A stretch of 8,536 bases of DNA from DATIHF01 sp035480955 (lineage in GTDB: Bacteria; Patescibacteriota; Microgenomatia; Woykebacterales; RBG-16-39-9b): NCBI GenBank assembly GCA_035480955.1, contig DATIHF010000011.1:1-8536 (forward strand), written 5' to 3'. A program made the position numbers and the translations under genes. Under the pieces are notes generated by a model. The model was not told the DNA's origin. It did not search any database and was given only the letters and a program-made list of their open reading frames with translations. This document shows, piece after piece, positions 1-4,956 of the stretch. Numbering within the stretch: the first letter of the stretch is position 1; the number at the start of each line of letters is the position of its first letter.

Positions 1-83
1 AAAATTACCTCTTCCAAAGCTAAACTTTCAGACTTTTCCTTCGATCTCTCCGCTATCTCATAGTTATTGACAATTAGCTTCAA
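1..83 (-). CDS. Possible 5' end of a minus-strand gene leaving the window
   Basis: Read on the minus strand, an open frame runs from a TTG at 83-81 to the window edge (27 codons), with a TAA just upstream of that TTG. The peptide is charged and Glu/Lys-rich, in a style compatible with coding, but it is too short to recognise. An ATG on the same strand near 62 is closed after two codons. The start would sit inside the promoter of the divergent surface-protein gene. This could equally be a chance open frame; only the sequence to the left of the window can decide. Confidence 0.25.
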   Translation of the reverse strand, partial: MKLIVNNYEIAERSKEKSESLALEEVI

Positions 84-95
84 TTATGGTACTAT
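67..95 (+). promoter_or_regulatory. Promoter of the LPXTG surface-protein gene
   Basis: A perfect -35 box TTGACA (67-72) is followed by a 17-base spacer and the -10 box TACTAT (90-95). Transcription should start near 102, leaving a 5' UTR of about 45 bases. This is one of the best sigma-70-type promoters in the window. Confidence 0.7.
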
Positions 96-105
96 TTACC
101 TCTTC

Positions 106-123
106 AGTCAGCGTGGGCTGACT
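106..123 (+). promoter_or_regulatory. 5' UTR hairpin followed by a short T run
   Basis: AGTCAGC (106-112) and GCTGACT (117-123) form a perfect 7-pair stem closed by the loop GTGG, followed by T bases to 126. It begins almost at the predicted transcription start. It could protect the mRNA 5' end or act as a weak attenuator. The inverted repeat is seen directly; its role is inferred. Confidence 0.5.
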
Positions 124-131
124 TTTCAATT

Positions 132-138
132 GGAGGGG
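132..138 (+). promoter_or_regulatory. Strong Shine-Dalgarno site
   Basis: GGAGGGG lies 8 bases before the ATG at 147 and fixes that start. Only this gene and the one at 4684 have such a clear site in the window. Confidence 0.75.
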
Positions 139-146
139 ATAAGATC

Positions 147-1055
147 ATGCACCGGACAAGTATTGTCCTGGTAGCCTCGTTGCTGATGATCGGTTTGGTC
201 ATCGGATTCGTGGGGCTTGGTAAGGTCGCTGCTAGCGACAAAGACGTCAACGGCGACCTTAATTCCAATTGCCACACCGGTTCGAAATACCGTGGGGCAG
301 GCGGGAACGATAAGGGCGAACAGTGCCAAACCGCTCAGTCAACGCAGACTGCGGTTAGGCGCACGATGACGCCGCAGGTAACGAAGACGGCGGTTGTGAC
401 GAAGACGGTCAGTGGGACACGGACTTCGGTTCCGAGAACCACGACACCGGCGGTTACGAGAACCGCGGCAGTAACGAAAACTGCTGTGGTGACAAAGACA
501 GTTGGGGTGACGCGGACGGCGACAAATGTGGTAAATACCCAGACGCCGACGAACACCGCGACGCCAACGTCCACAAACACGTCAGTGCCGACTGAGACGA
601 ACACTGCAACGGCAACGTCGACTAGTGCGACCCTGACGGCGACGAACACGGCAACCAATACCGAGACGGCAACGTCAACGTCCACGTCCACGTCTACGTC
701 AGTTCCTTCGTCAACAGCGACGAGAACCGCGACGGCGACAAACACGGTGGTTGCAACGACAACGGTTACTGTCCACACCGCGACGCCGACGTCAGTTCAT
801 ACGGCAACGCCGACGACAGTCTTGCACAGCCCGACGTCGACGCCAACGCGGATGACGAGCGTGGGGACACCGGACATCAGGAAGCCGGTGGTAACGACAC
901 CGAAAGCGCCGGTTAAGCTCTTGCCAAGCACTGGCACCGGTGGGGATCATGGAGACGGGTCAACGAGGAAGACGGTCGCAGCAAAAATCGCCATCGTCTT
1001 CGCGTATGCCCTCACACTAGGTTACGTGGTCTTCCCCAGGAAGTACCGCCAGTAA
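147..1055 (+). CDS. Thr-rich LPXTG-anchored surface protein
   Basis: A 302-residue secreted, wall-anchored-type protein. Residues 1-29 form a signal peptide with a hydrophobic core ending in Ala-Ala-Ser. Residues 30-62 are a short polar region with Cys42 and Cys60. Residues 63-240 are a low-complexity stalk of Thr, Ala, Val, Ser and Pro, with a central stretch rich in Thr-Asn-Thr-Ala type units, like mucin-type O-glycosylated stalks. The C-terminus has the full sorting signal: LPSTG at 259-263, a hydrophobic segment at about 277-297, and a basic tail (RKYRQ). Sortase cleavage between Thr and Gly is expected from the family, but no sortase is in the window. Thr is written mostly ACG, and the gene is clearly GC-richer than its neighbours, which may mean transfer or selection on the repeat. 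There is no globular domain, so it is more likely a stalk or coat than an enzyme. The start is supported by the Shine-Dalgarno site at 132-138. Confidence 0.85.
   Translation: MHRTSIVLVASLLMIGLVIGFVGLGKVAASDKDVNGDLNSNCHTGSKYRGAGGNDKGEQCQTAQSTQTAVRRTMTPQVTKTAVVTKTVSGTRTSVPRTTTPAVTRTAAVTKTAVVTKTVGVTRTATNVVNTQTPTNTATPTSTNTSVPTETNTATATSTSATLTATNTATNTETATSTSTSTSTSVPSSTATRTATATNTVVATTTVTVHTATPTSVHTATPTTVLHSPTSTPTRMTSVGTPDIRKPVVTTPKAPVKLLPSTGTGGDHGDGSTRKTVAAKIAIVFAYALTLGYVVFPRKYRQ
672..701 (+). repeat. Five tandem 6-base units (ACGTCN) in the Thr/Ser stalk
   Basis: Five consecutive 6-base units, ACGTCA, ACGTCC, ACGTCC, ACGTCT and ACGTCA, encode Thr-Ser pairs inside the surface-protein gene. Such a run can change length by slippage in whole codons, altering stalk length without breaking the frame. 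Confidence 0.6.
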
Positions 1056-1075
1056 CGATCGCAGTACTCATCTTG

Positions 1076-1122
1076 GCCCCGCCTGTTTGGATCACAAATC
1101 CAGCAGGCGGGGCTATCTATTT
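1076..1122 (+). terminator. Intrinsic terminator of the surface-protein gene
   Basis: GCCCCGCCTG (1076-1085) pairs perfectly over 10 bases with CAGGCGGGGC (1104-1113). An inner GGAT/ATCC helix (1089-1092 with 1098-1101) lengthens the stem. A T-rich tail follows on the plus strand. The minus-strand PKD gene ends just to the right and may share the hairpin, but it has no T run on that side. Confidence 0.85.
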
Positions 1123-2007
1123 TTACTTTCTTTTTTTGAAAATTAAAAAGGCAGCAACGCCTGCTCCCAGAAGAGCCAAACCAGTAAGGATGCCCAGAAT
1201 TGCAGGATTAAATCCACTTGCTTTGCTTTCGCTACTATTGGTTGAGGACTTAGCTGGAGTTTTAGGAGCATTTTGATCACTTGAGACCTGTACTACTGCG
1301 TCTGAATAAATACCGTTTTTATCTTCAACTCTCAAGATTGGAAAATAAGAGTAAGCATAAGGTTGGGAAAAATCAAACTTGTGGCTGACCTTTTTCCCGG
1401 TTTCCAGTTTCGATCCATCAGCAAAATCCCAAGAGTAGCTTTTGATATTTCCAGTAGAACTTCCTGCATCAAAATAAGTAGTTGAATTTTTGTCGACCGA
1501 GAGCGGCTGATTAAAAGGATCAGTGACAGTGGTGCCGTTGACTTTTACGACTGCTTTCGGAGTAGTGTAGTCTTTGGTCGGAATGATATTAATTTGGATA
1601 GTTTCTAAATCGATTGGGTCAGAAGTGGTGGGGTCGTGGGCGCGGAGCTTGGCTATATAACTGCCGGTTTTGGAGTATTTATGAGTTCCACTGACTCCCT
1701 GGGCAGTGCCACCGTCGCCAAATTCCCAGAATAAATTTCCAGCTGGAACACAAGTTTCACAGCCTTGGCCTTCCCCAATTTTAAAAGGCGCTTGATCCAC
1801 CTGAATTGTAAAAGTAGCGTTTTGATTGACGACCACAGGCTCAGCGGAGAGCGCATTGGCAATTTTAAAGAGAACACTTCCCGAAGTGGCTGGGTTGCCT
1901 AGAGTCAAAACTCCATTAATTTTTACATACGGAGGGCCCAGGTGAGCTTGTGCTGTTTGGGTAAAGAAAAGGAGTAGAAGTGGCAAAAATAGAAGTAATC
2001 TCTTCAT
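1123..2007 (-). CDS. Membrane-anchored protein with two PKD-type domains
   Basis: A 294-residue exported protein. Residues 1-21 are a signal peptide (Leu-rich core, Ala-Gln-Ala end). A first PKD-like domain is centred on WEFGDGG (94-100), followed by a HKYSKTGSY-type strand. A second is centred on YSWDFADG (191-198), with HKFDFSQ after it. A Ser/Thr/Lys-rich linker (about 243-265) leads to a transmembrane helix (267-290) and the tail KKRK, so the bulk should sit outside the membrane. Cys83 and Cys86 form a C-x-x-C pair just before the first PKD core and could be a disulfide or metal site. PKD domains usually mediate protein or polysaccharide binding; no catalytic module is visible. It is divergent from the receiver gene across a 65-base promoter region. 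The start ATG at 2007 has no Shine-Dalgarno site but has TATAAT 10 bases upstream. Confidence 0.85.
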   Translation of the reverse strand: MKRLLLFLPLLLLFFTQTAQAHLGPPYVKINGVLTLGNPATSGSVLFKIANALSAEPVVVNQNATFTIQVDQAPFKIGEGQGCETCVPAGNLFWEFGDGGTAQGVSGTHKYSKTGSYIAKLRAHDPTTSDPIDLETIQINIIPTKDYTTPKAVVKVNGTTVTDPFNQPLSVDKNSTTYFDAGSSTGNIKSYSWDFADGSKLETGKKVSHKFDFSQPYAYSYFPILRVEDKNGIYSDAVVQVSSDQNAPKTPAKSSTNSSESKASGFNPAILGILTGLALLGAGVAAFLIFKKRK

Positions 2008-2017
2008 CGGTTGAGAT

Positions 2018-2023
2018 ATTATA
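2018..2023 (-). promoter_or_regulatory. -10 box of the PKD gene, leaderless type
   Basis: On the minus strand a perfect TATAAT occupies 2023-2018, and only 10 bases separate it from the ATG at 2007. The expected transcription start is about 2011, so the mRNA would have a leader of only a few bases. No convincing -35 box is found at 16-18 bases. Confidence 0.6.
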
Positions 2024-2034
2024 CCATCGCTACA

Positions 2035-2063
2035 TTGACAACTTTCGGCTTTGACGCTACGAT
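2035..2063 (+). promoter_or_regulatory. Promoter of the receiver gene, leaderless type
   Basis: TTGACA (2035-2040), a 17-base spacer, and TACGAT (2058-2063). The predicted start of transcription (about 2070) is 2-3 bases before the ATG at 2073, leaving no room for a Shine-Dalgarno site. Confidence 0.7.
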
Positions 2064-2072
2064 AAAACAGAC

Positions 2073-2462
2073 ATGGCCGAAGGCAAACCCAAGAAAATAT
2101 TAGTAGTGGATGACGAGGACTCAGTGCGCGAGATTTATCGCCACGAATTTCTCAACAACGGCTACACTGTGATAGTCGCCGCTGATGGGGAAGAAGGTCT
2201 TCTCAAAGCCGGTGAAGATTCTCCTGACATGATCCTTTTGGATATCATGCTTCCGAAGATGAGTGGAATAGAGGTCCTCCGTGCGCTAAAAGAAAATGAA
2301 TTGACGAAAAAAACTCCTGTGTTGCTACTGACGAATCTAGGTGAGGAAACTATCATCAAAGAAGGTTTTGAGCTTGGAGCAGACGGCTACCTCCTCAAAG
2401 TTTCTTACACACCCTCTCAAGTAGTTGACGAAGTCAAAAAGTTTTTTGAAGGCGCTTCCTAA
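2073..2462 (+). CDS. Stand-alone response-regulator receiver domain
   Basis: A 129-residue CheY-like protein made of one receiver domain and nothing else. The acidic pocket is Asp13-Asp14, the phospho-acceptor is Asp57 in LLDIMLPKMSG, the switch residue is Thr87, the aromatic switch position is Tyr106, and the conserved Lys is Lys109. All catalytic positions are present, so phosphorylation should work. With no output domain it must signal by binding a partner or relaying phosphate. No histidine kinase is in the window, so the partner is unknown. It heads a plus-strand run with the DUF59 and CvpA-CAP genes, but the next gene appears to have its own promoter. The start follows from the promoter position and from alignment to the family. 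Confidence 0.93.
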   Translation: MAEGKPKKILVVDDEDSVREIYRHEFLNNGYTVIVAADGEEGLLKAGEDSPDMILLDIMLPKMSGIEVLRALKENELTKKTPVLLLTNLGEETIIKEGFELGADGYLLKVSYTPSQVVDEVKKFFEGAS

Positions 2463-2466
2463 ACTC

Positions 2467-2495
2467 TTTAAATCCTCCCTTGTTTCAGCTAAAAT
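2467..2495 (+). promoter_or_regulatory. Promoter of the MIP18/DUF59 gene, leaderless type
   Basis: TTTAAA (2467-2472), a 17-base spacer, and TAAAAT (2490-2495). Transcription would start near 2502, about 5 bases before the ATG at 2507. This favours that ATG over the TTG at 2480, which lies upstream of the -10 box. Confidence 0.5.
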
Positions 2496-2506
2496 CGATT
2501 TCTCAG

Positions 2507-2806
2507 ATGATAACTAAATCTTTAGTGGAAAAAAGTTTACGTAAAGTGGACGACCCAGAACTTGGGATTAATATCGTTGACCTAGGTTTGATTTATAATA
2601 TTAAAGTGGTCAAAAACGATGTTTTTATTCTAATGACTTTGACTTTTCCCGGTTGTCCTCTCGGTAGTACCATCAAAAAAGAAATTGACGAAAAAGTGGG
2701 CTCTCTTGCAGGGATTGGAAAAATTAATCTGGAAATAACTTTCAACCCTCCCTGGGATTTATCTAAAATTAATCCAGAAGCAAAAGCCGAGTTGGGGATG
2801 GTCTGA
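2507..2806 (+). CDS. MIP18/DUF59-family protein (Fe-S assembly type)
   Basis: A 99-residue single-domain protein. It carries the family marks in order: DPELG (16-20), NIVDLGLIY (22-30), a conserved Cys50 in TFPGCPLGS, and the NPPWD motif (80-84) that ends the domain. Relatives (SufT, PaaD, MIP18/CIA2) help assemble or deliver iron-sulfur clusters, with the conserved Cys important. No suf or isc gene is nearby, so the client is unknown. The frame is also open from a TTG at 2480, but the ATG at 2507 matches the usual N-terminus and the promoter. The stop TGA shares its A with the ATG of the CvpA-CAP gene (2804-2808), which suggests translational coupling. Confidence 0.85.
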   Translation: MITKSLVEKSLRKVDDPELGINIVDLGLIYNIKVVKNDVFILMTLTFPGCPLGSTIKKEIDEKVGSLAGIGKINLEITFNPPWDLSKINPEAKAELGMV

Positions 2807-3786
2807 TGATTAATCTAGTTGACCTACTAGTTCTAATTCTAATAATTTTCTTGATTTGGCAGGGTTACAAGGTTGGACTAGTCGCCGGGCTGCTCAATCT
2901 TTTAGTAACAGTGGCTTCTTTTTTCCTTGCTCTTAATATTTACCCTTTTGTGGCTGATTTTTTAGCAAAGACCTTTTCAATGGATCAAAACATCGCTCGG
3001 GTTTTTGCTTTTTTAGCGACCCTGGTCACTCTGGAGATCTCAATTAACTTTTTCGCCACTTATTTTTACGGAAAGATCGCCCCCTACTATCGCCGAAGTA
3101 AGCCTGTTGCCAAACTCGACCATTACTTGGGAATAATTCCCTCGCTCGCGATTGGAATTTTCTTTATTCTGATCCTTCAACTCATGCTCCTAACCCTTCC
3201 GGTCAAAGCTTGGTTGCGCGACCCTATCTCAGAGTCTTGGTGGGGGAGAAATGTAGTTTATAAGACTTTGCCGCTTGTCCCAACAATCGAAAAAACTCTC
3301 AATCAACTCCCGTATAAAAGTTTGATCTACATTGTAACCCCACAAAGCCCGACAAGCGAGGCTTCACAGAATCTCAACATTCCTCCTGGAATCAAACTTT
3401 CACAAGACCCAGAAGACGAGAAAGGCATGTGGGAACTAATTAATAAAGAAAGAAAAGCGGTTGGTCTCAAACAAGTAAGTTTTGACAACAATCTTCGTGA
3501 CGTTGGCCGAGCCCACTGCTCAGATATGTTTAAACGAAGTTACTTCTCTCACTACACACCAGAGGGAAAGTCTCCTTTTGACCGAATGGATGAAGCAGGA
3601 ATAGACTATTTAGCTGCCGGAGAAAATCTCGCTTACGCGCCAAGTTTAGCCTTGGCCCATCAAGGTTTGATGAATTCACCCGGGCACCGAGAAAATATTT
3701 TGAGAAGTAGTTTTGGGAAAGTAGGAGTTGGGGTAATCGATGGGGGATTTTACGGGAAAATGTTTTGCCAGGAATTCACTAACTGA
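2806..3786 (+). CDS. CvpA-like membrane domain fused to an extracellular CAP domain
   Basis: A 326-residue two-part protein. Residues 1-130 hold about four transmembrane helices with the CvpA-like opening (NLVDLLVLILIIFLIWQGY and a Gly-rich second helix). Residues 131-205 are a linker. Residues 206-326 are a CAP/SCP (PR-1-like) domain: His237 in RAHCSDM, FSHYTPEG (247-254), GENLA (272-276) with Glu273, and SPGHRENIL (291-299) with His294. These are the usual metal/active-site positions of bacterial CAP domains. Cys238 and Cys321 could form a disulfide, which fits an external location. CvpA-type domains are often joined to extracellular enzymes in other bacteria; the CAP domain's substrate is unknown here. 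The start overlaps the DUF59 stop by one base and has no separate ribosome site. Confidence 0.88.
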   Translation: MINLVDLLVLILIIFLIWQGYKVGLVAGLLNLLVTVASFFLALNIYPFVADFLAKTFSMDQNIARVFAFLATLVTLEISINFFATYFYGKIAPYYRRSKPVAKLDHYLGIIPSLAIGIFFILILQLMLLTLPVKAWLRDPISESWWGRNVVYKTLPLVPTIEKTLNQLPYKSLIYIVTPQSPTSEASQNLNIPPGIKLSQDPEDEKGMWELINKERKAVGLKQVSFDNNLRDVGRAHCSDMFKRSYFSHYTPEGKSPFDRMDEAGIDYLAAGENLAYAPSLALAHQGLMNSPGHRENILRSSFGKVGVGVIDGGFYGKMFCQEFTN

Positions 3787-3789
3787 TGA

Positions 3790-3795
3790 TATAAT
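3790..3795 (+). promoter_or_regulatory. -10 box of the tRNA-Ile locus
   Basis: A perfect TATAAT lies just after the CvpA-CAP stop. A TTGCCA 19 bases upstream (3765-3770) is a loose -35 candidate inside the preceding gene. Transcription would start near 3802, leaving about 60 bases before the tRNA at 3864. Confidence 0.5.
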
Positions 3796-3922
3796 GTCTC
3801 AGAAGTCTAGTTCAGGCAGAACTTAACTAGAAAGAACTTTTAAATCGAGCTGAAGGATCTTTTGGGTCCATAGCTCAGCGGTTAGAGCACCACTCTTATA
3901 ACTTGCTTTGAGCATCGATCAT

Positions 3923-3998
3923 GGATCGGTAGCTCAGCGGTTAGAGCACCACTCTTATAAAGTGGGGGTCGATGGTTCAAATCCATCCCGATCCACCA
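3923..3998 (+). tRNA. tRNA-Ile(UAU), complete, nested inside the split tRNA-Ile
   Basis: A complete 76-base cloverleaf: acceptor GGATCGG/CCGATCC, D arm GCTC/GAGC with loop AGCGGTTA, anticodon arm CCACT/AGTGG with loop CTTATAA (anticodon UAU, AUA codons), variable GGGTC, T arm GATGG/CCATC with loop TTCAAAT, discriminator A and encoded CCA. From the base after the acceptor to the variable loop it is identical to the joined outer tRNA, but the acceptor and T stems differ with compensating pairs. It is therefore a diverged paralogue, not an assembly duplicate. An unmodified-C34-type tRNA-Ile2 would not be needed for AUA if these are used. Confidence 0.92.
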
Positions 3999-4029
3999 AA
4001 GCCTTAATTGGTTGATAACTGTGGGTGCT
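3999..4029 (+). repeat. Copy 1 of a tRNA 3'-flank repeat
   Basis: The bases after the inner tRNA CCA (AAGCCTTAATTGG... up to GTGGGTGCT) closely match those after the outer tRNA at 4109-4140 (AAGCCTTAACTGG... up to GTGGGTTCT), with small substitutions and indels. Each starts with a small AAGCC/GG(C)TT hairpin. This shows that tRNA and flank were duplicated as one unit. Confidence 0.65.
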
Positions 4030-4108
4030 TAGAGCAAGTTAATGAGCAATCTGTAATCTTGCGATTATAAAGTGGGGGTCCTTGGTTCGAATCCAAGTGG
4101 ACCCACCA

Positions 4109-4140
4109 TAAGCCTTAACTGGCTTGATTATTGTGGGTTC
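4109..4140 (+). repeat. Copy 2 of the tRNA 3'-flank repeat, with a small hairpin
   Basis: Diverged partner of the repeat at 3999-4029. AAGCC (4110-4114) pairs with GGCTT (4121-4125) around TTAACT. There is no strong T run after it, so it is at best a weak terminator or a processing signal. Confidence 0.6.
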
Positions 4141-4158
4141 TGCCTAGACTTCAATAAA

Positions 4159-4563
4159 ATGAAACTTCTTTATGCGCTCGTTTGTGATCAGGCTTTTCTC
4201 TCAATTGATCGAAAGGTCAATATCATTGGCGTTTTCGAAACGATCAATGCAGCTGCTTTTCCAGTCAACCATCCGAAATTTACTTTAGTTGGAAGTATCG
4301 CTCCTTCGAAAGAAAAGTTTAAAATGGCTATTGATATCGTCTCCGACGAAGGCAACACTTCAATTTTGCGGGATTTACAGGAGCGAGATGTTGTTTTACC
4401 TCCAAACAACGAGGGAAAGAATTTCAATTTTATTATCGAAATTCTCAATACAGTTTTTCCTAAGTCTGGATTTTATTCAGTGAAAATTCTTTTGGATGGG
4501 GAAGCTGTTTCAATATTGAAACTTGGATTAGCTCAAACAGAAGAAGTCAAAAAACCTAACTAA
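4159..4563 (+). CDS. DUF6941-like conserved protein of unknown function
   Basis: A 134-residue soluble protein with no signal peptide or membrane helix. Its N-terminus, with CDQAFLSIDRKVNIIGVFETI (split here as CDQAF and KVNIIGVFETI, about residues 9-29) followed by FPVNHPKFTLV, resembles the DUF6941 family, small proteins of unknown role predicted to be beta-rich. The open frame extends upstream to an ATG at 4072, but that lies inside the tRNA 3' half, so the ATG at 4159 is chosen. It has no Shine-Dalgarno site; a TAGACT (4145-4150) 8 bases upstream could be a -10 box for a leaderless mRNA, or the gene may be read through from the tRNA locus. The family call is from memory of the pattern and is moderate; the coding call is firm. 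Confidence 0.8.
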   Translation: MKLLYALVCDQAFLSIDRKVNIIGVFETINAAAFPVNHPKFTLVGSIAPSKEKFKMAIDIVSDEGNTSILRDLQERDVVLPPNNEGKNFNFIIEILNTVFPKSGFYSVKILLDGEAVSILKLGLAQTEEVKKPN

Positions 4564-4638
4564 TAATTCAGCCTCTTTCCTTATCGTAACATCTAAAGAC
4601 AACCCCAAACCAGACTGTTTTTAAGTTGCTAGTGTCAT

Positions 4639-4675
4639 TAAAATAAAACCTCGGTAGGGGCAGCTATCAGGAGGG
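4639..4675 (+). promoter_or_regulatory. -10 box and strong Shine-Dalgarno site of the small HTH gene
   Basis: TAAAAT (4639-4644) is a plausible -10 box; the -35 position (TGTTTT, 4616-4621) is weak. The UTR of about 33 bases holds a small GGTAG/CTATC stem (4653-4657 with 4664-4668) and then AGGAGGG (4669-4675), 8 bases before the ATG at 4684. The Shine-Dalgarno site is the clearest in the window. Confidence 0.6.
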
Positions 4676-4683
4676 AGCACTCA

Positions 4684-4893
4684 ATGACTGTAGTAAGCAG
4701 CACTTACGAGTTGTTGTCAGCAGAAGAAGTGGCTGAAATCCTTCAGATTCGGCCTTCCCAGGTCCTCAAACTCTTTAAATTGAGGACATTGAAAGAAGCT
4801 CTACTAGTAAGGCCATTCTGGATGTATCGGAAGGATCTGGAGATTGCGATGAAGGAGGGGATCCAACTTCCACTGCCGATTCACAATTTCTAG
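4684..4893 (+). CDS. Small helix-turn-helix DNA-binding protein (excisionase/MerR-like)
   Basis: A 69-residue protein. Residues 10-55 follow the HTH_17 pattern: LLSAEEVAEILQI (10-22) as helix 1 and turn, SQVLKLFKLRTLKEALL (25-41) as recognition helix and wing, and WMYRKDLEIAMKEG (46-59) in place of the usual wing-plus-last-helix (normally W-R-I-x-x-x-D-L). Such proteins act as excisionases or small transcription regulators. It stands alone, with its own UTR, Shine-Dalgarno site and terminator, and is not next to an integrase; the recombinase at 5745-6635 is on the other strand beyond the PrsW gene. A link to it is possible but unsupported. Confidence 0.8.
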   Translation: MTVVSSTYELLSAEEVAEILQIRPSQVLKLFKLRTLKEALLVRPFWMYRKDLEIAMKEGIQLPLPIHNF

Positions 4894-4908
4894 GTTAGGT
4901 GAGGGATC

Positions 4909-4936
4909 AGGGTCAAGGCATTGCCGGGGCCCTTTT
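4909..4936 (+). terminator. Intrinsic terminator of the small HTH gene
   Basis: AGGGTC (4909-4914) pairs with GGCCCT (4928-4933), and GGC/GCC (4917-4919 with 4923-4925) adds an inner helix around ATT; TTTT follows (4933-4936). It separates this gene from the PrsW-like gene. Confidence 0.65.
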
Positions 4937-4956
4937 CTCGAGGAGAGCTTTTTCGG

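Larger units (their letters stand above)
3902..4070 (+). other. Intron-like insert of about 169 bases carrying a nested tRNA
   Basis: The insert splits the outer tRNA-Ile in its anticodon loop and is bordered by the direct repeat TTATAA (3896-3901 and 4065-4070). Its ends form a long helix: 3899-3916 pairs with 4024-4041 over 18 positions with three G-U pairs, enclosing the whole inner tRNA. A small hairpin, TAATC (4054-4058) with GATTA (4063-4067) around TTGC, sits at the 3' border. Without the inner tRNA only about 93 bases remain, and no group I or group II core is visible. Candidate explanations are a new type of intron, a recombination product, or a target-site duplication. Confidence 0.6.
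3864..4108 (+). tRNA. tRNA-Ile(UAU), interrupted in the anticodon loop (exons 3864-3901 and 4064/4071-4108)
   Basis: The 5' half has acceptor GGGTCCA (3864-3870), D arm GCTC/GAGC with loop AGCGGTTA, and anticodon-stem side CCACT (3890-3894) with loop CTTATAA (3895-3901). The sequence then leaves the tRNA fold. The 3' half resumes with ATTATAA (4064-4070), AGTGG (4071-4075), GGGTC, T arm CTTGG/CCAAG with loop TTCGAAT, acceptor TGGACCC (4098-4104), A73 and encoded CCA. The acceptor pairs 7 of 7, the anticodon stem 5 of 5 and the T stem 5 of 5, so the halves clearly belong together. Joined, they give a standard cloverleaf with anticodon UAU (reads AUA). TTATAA occurs at both borders, so the exact junction is ambiguous within the loop. 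The lack of decay argues for a functional, spliced product, but splicing is inferred, not shown. Confidence 0.75.

Noticed and set aside
672..701. CRISPR or other regulatory repeat array
   Set aside because: The units are 6 bases with no spacers and lie in frame in a coding low-complexity region.
335..778. Long minus-strand open frame (147 codons) opposite the surface-protein gene
   Set aside because: It is a Val/Asp-rich shadow of the Thr-codon repeats on the other strand, with no start signal and no recognisable fold.
1073..1276. Plus-strand open frame over the terminator and the end of the PKD gene
   Set aside because: It begins inside the terminator and mirrors the C-terminal helix of the real minus-strand gene.
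3864..3901. Orphan 5' tRNA fragment (pseudogene)
   Set aside because: Its acceptor strand pairs 7 of 7 with the 3' fragment at 4098-4104, and the stems are intact, which fits one split gene better than a relic.
3902..4063. Ordinary group I intron
   Set aside because: No core elements or guide pairing are visible, and only about 93 bases remain once the inner tRNA is removed; kept only as one tested hypothesis.
3895..4075. Archaeal-type bulge-helix-bulge intron
   Set aside because: I could not draw a convincing 3-4-3 bulge-helix-bulge at the junctions, and bacteria are not known to have the splicing endonuclease.
4072..4158. Upstream extension of the DUF6941-like gene
   Set aside because: It starts inside the tRNA 3' half; the family-like sequence begins at the ATG at 4159.
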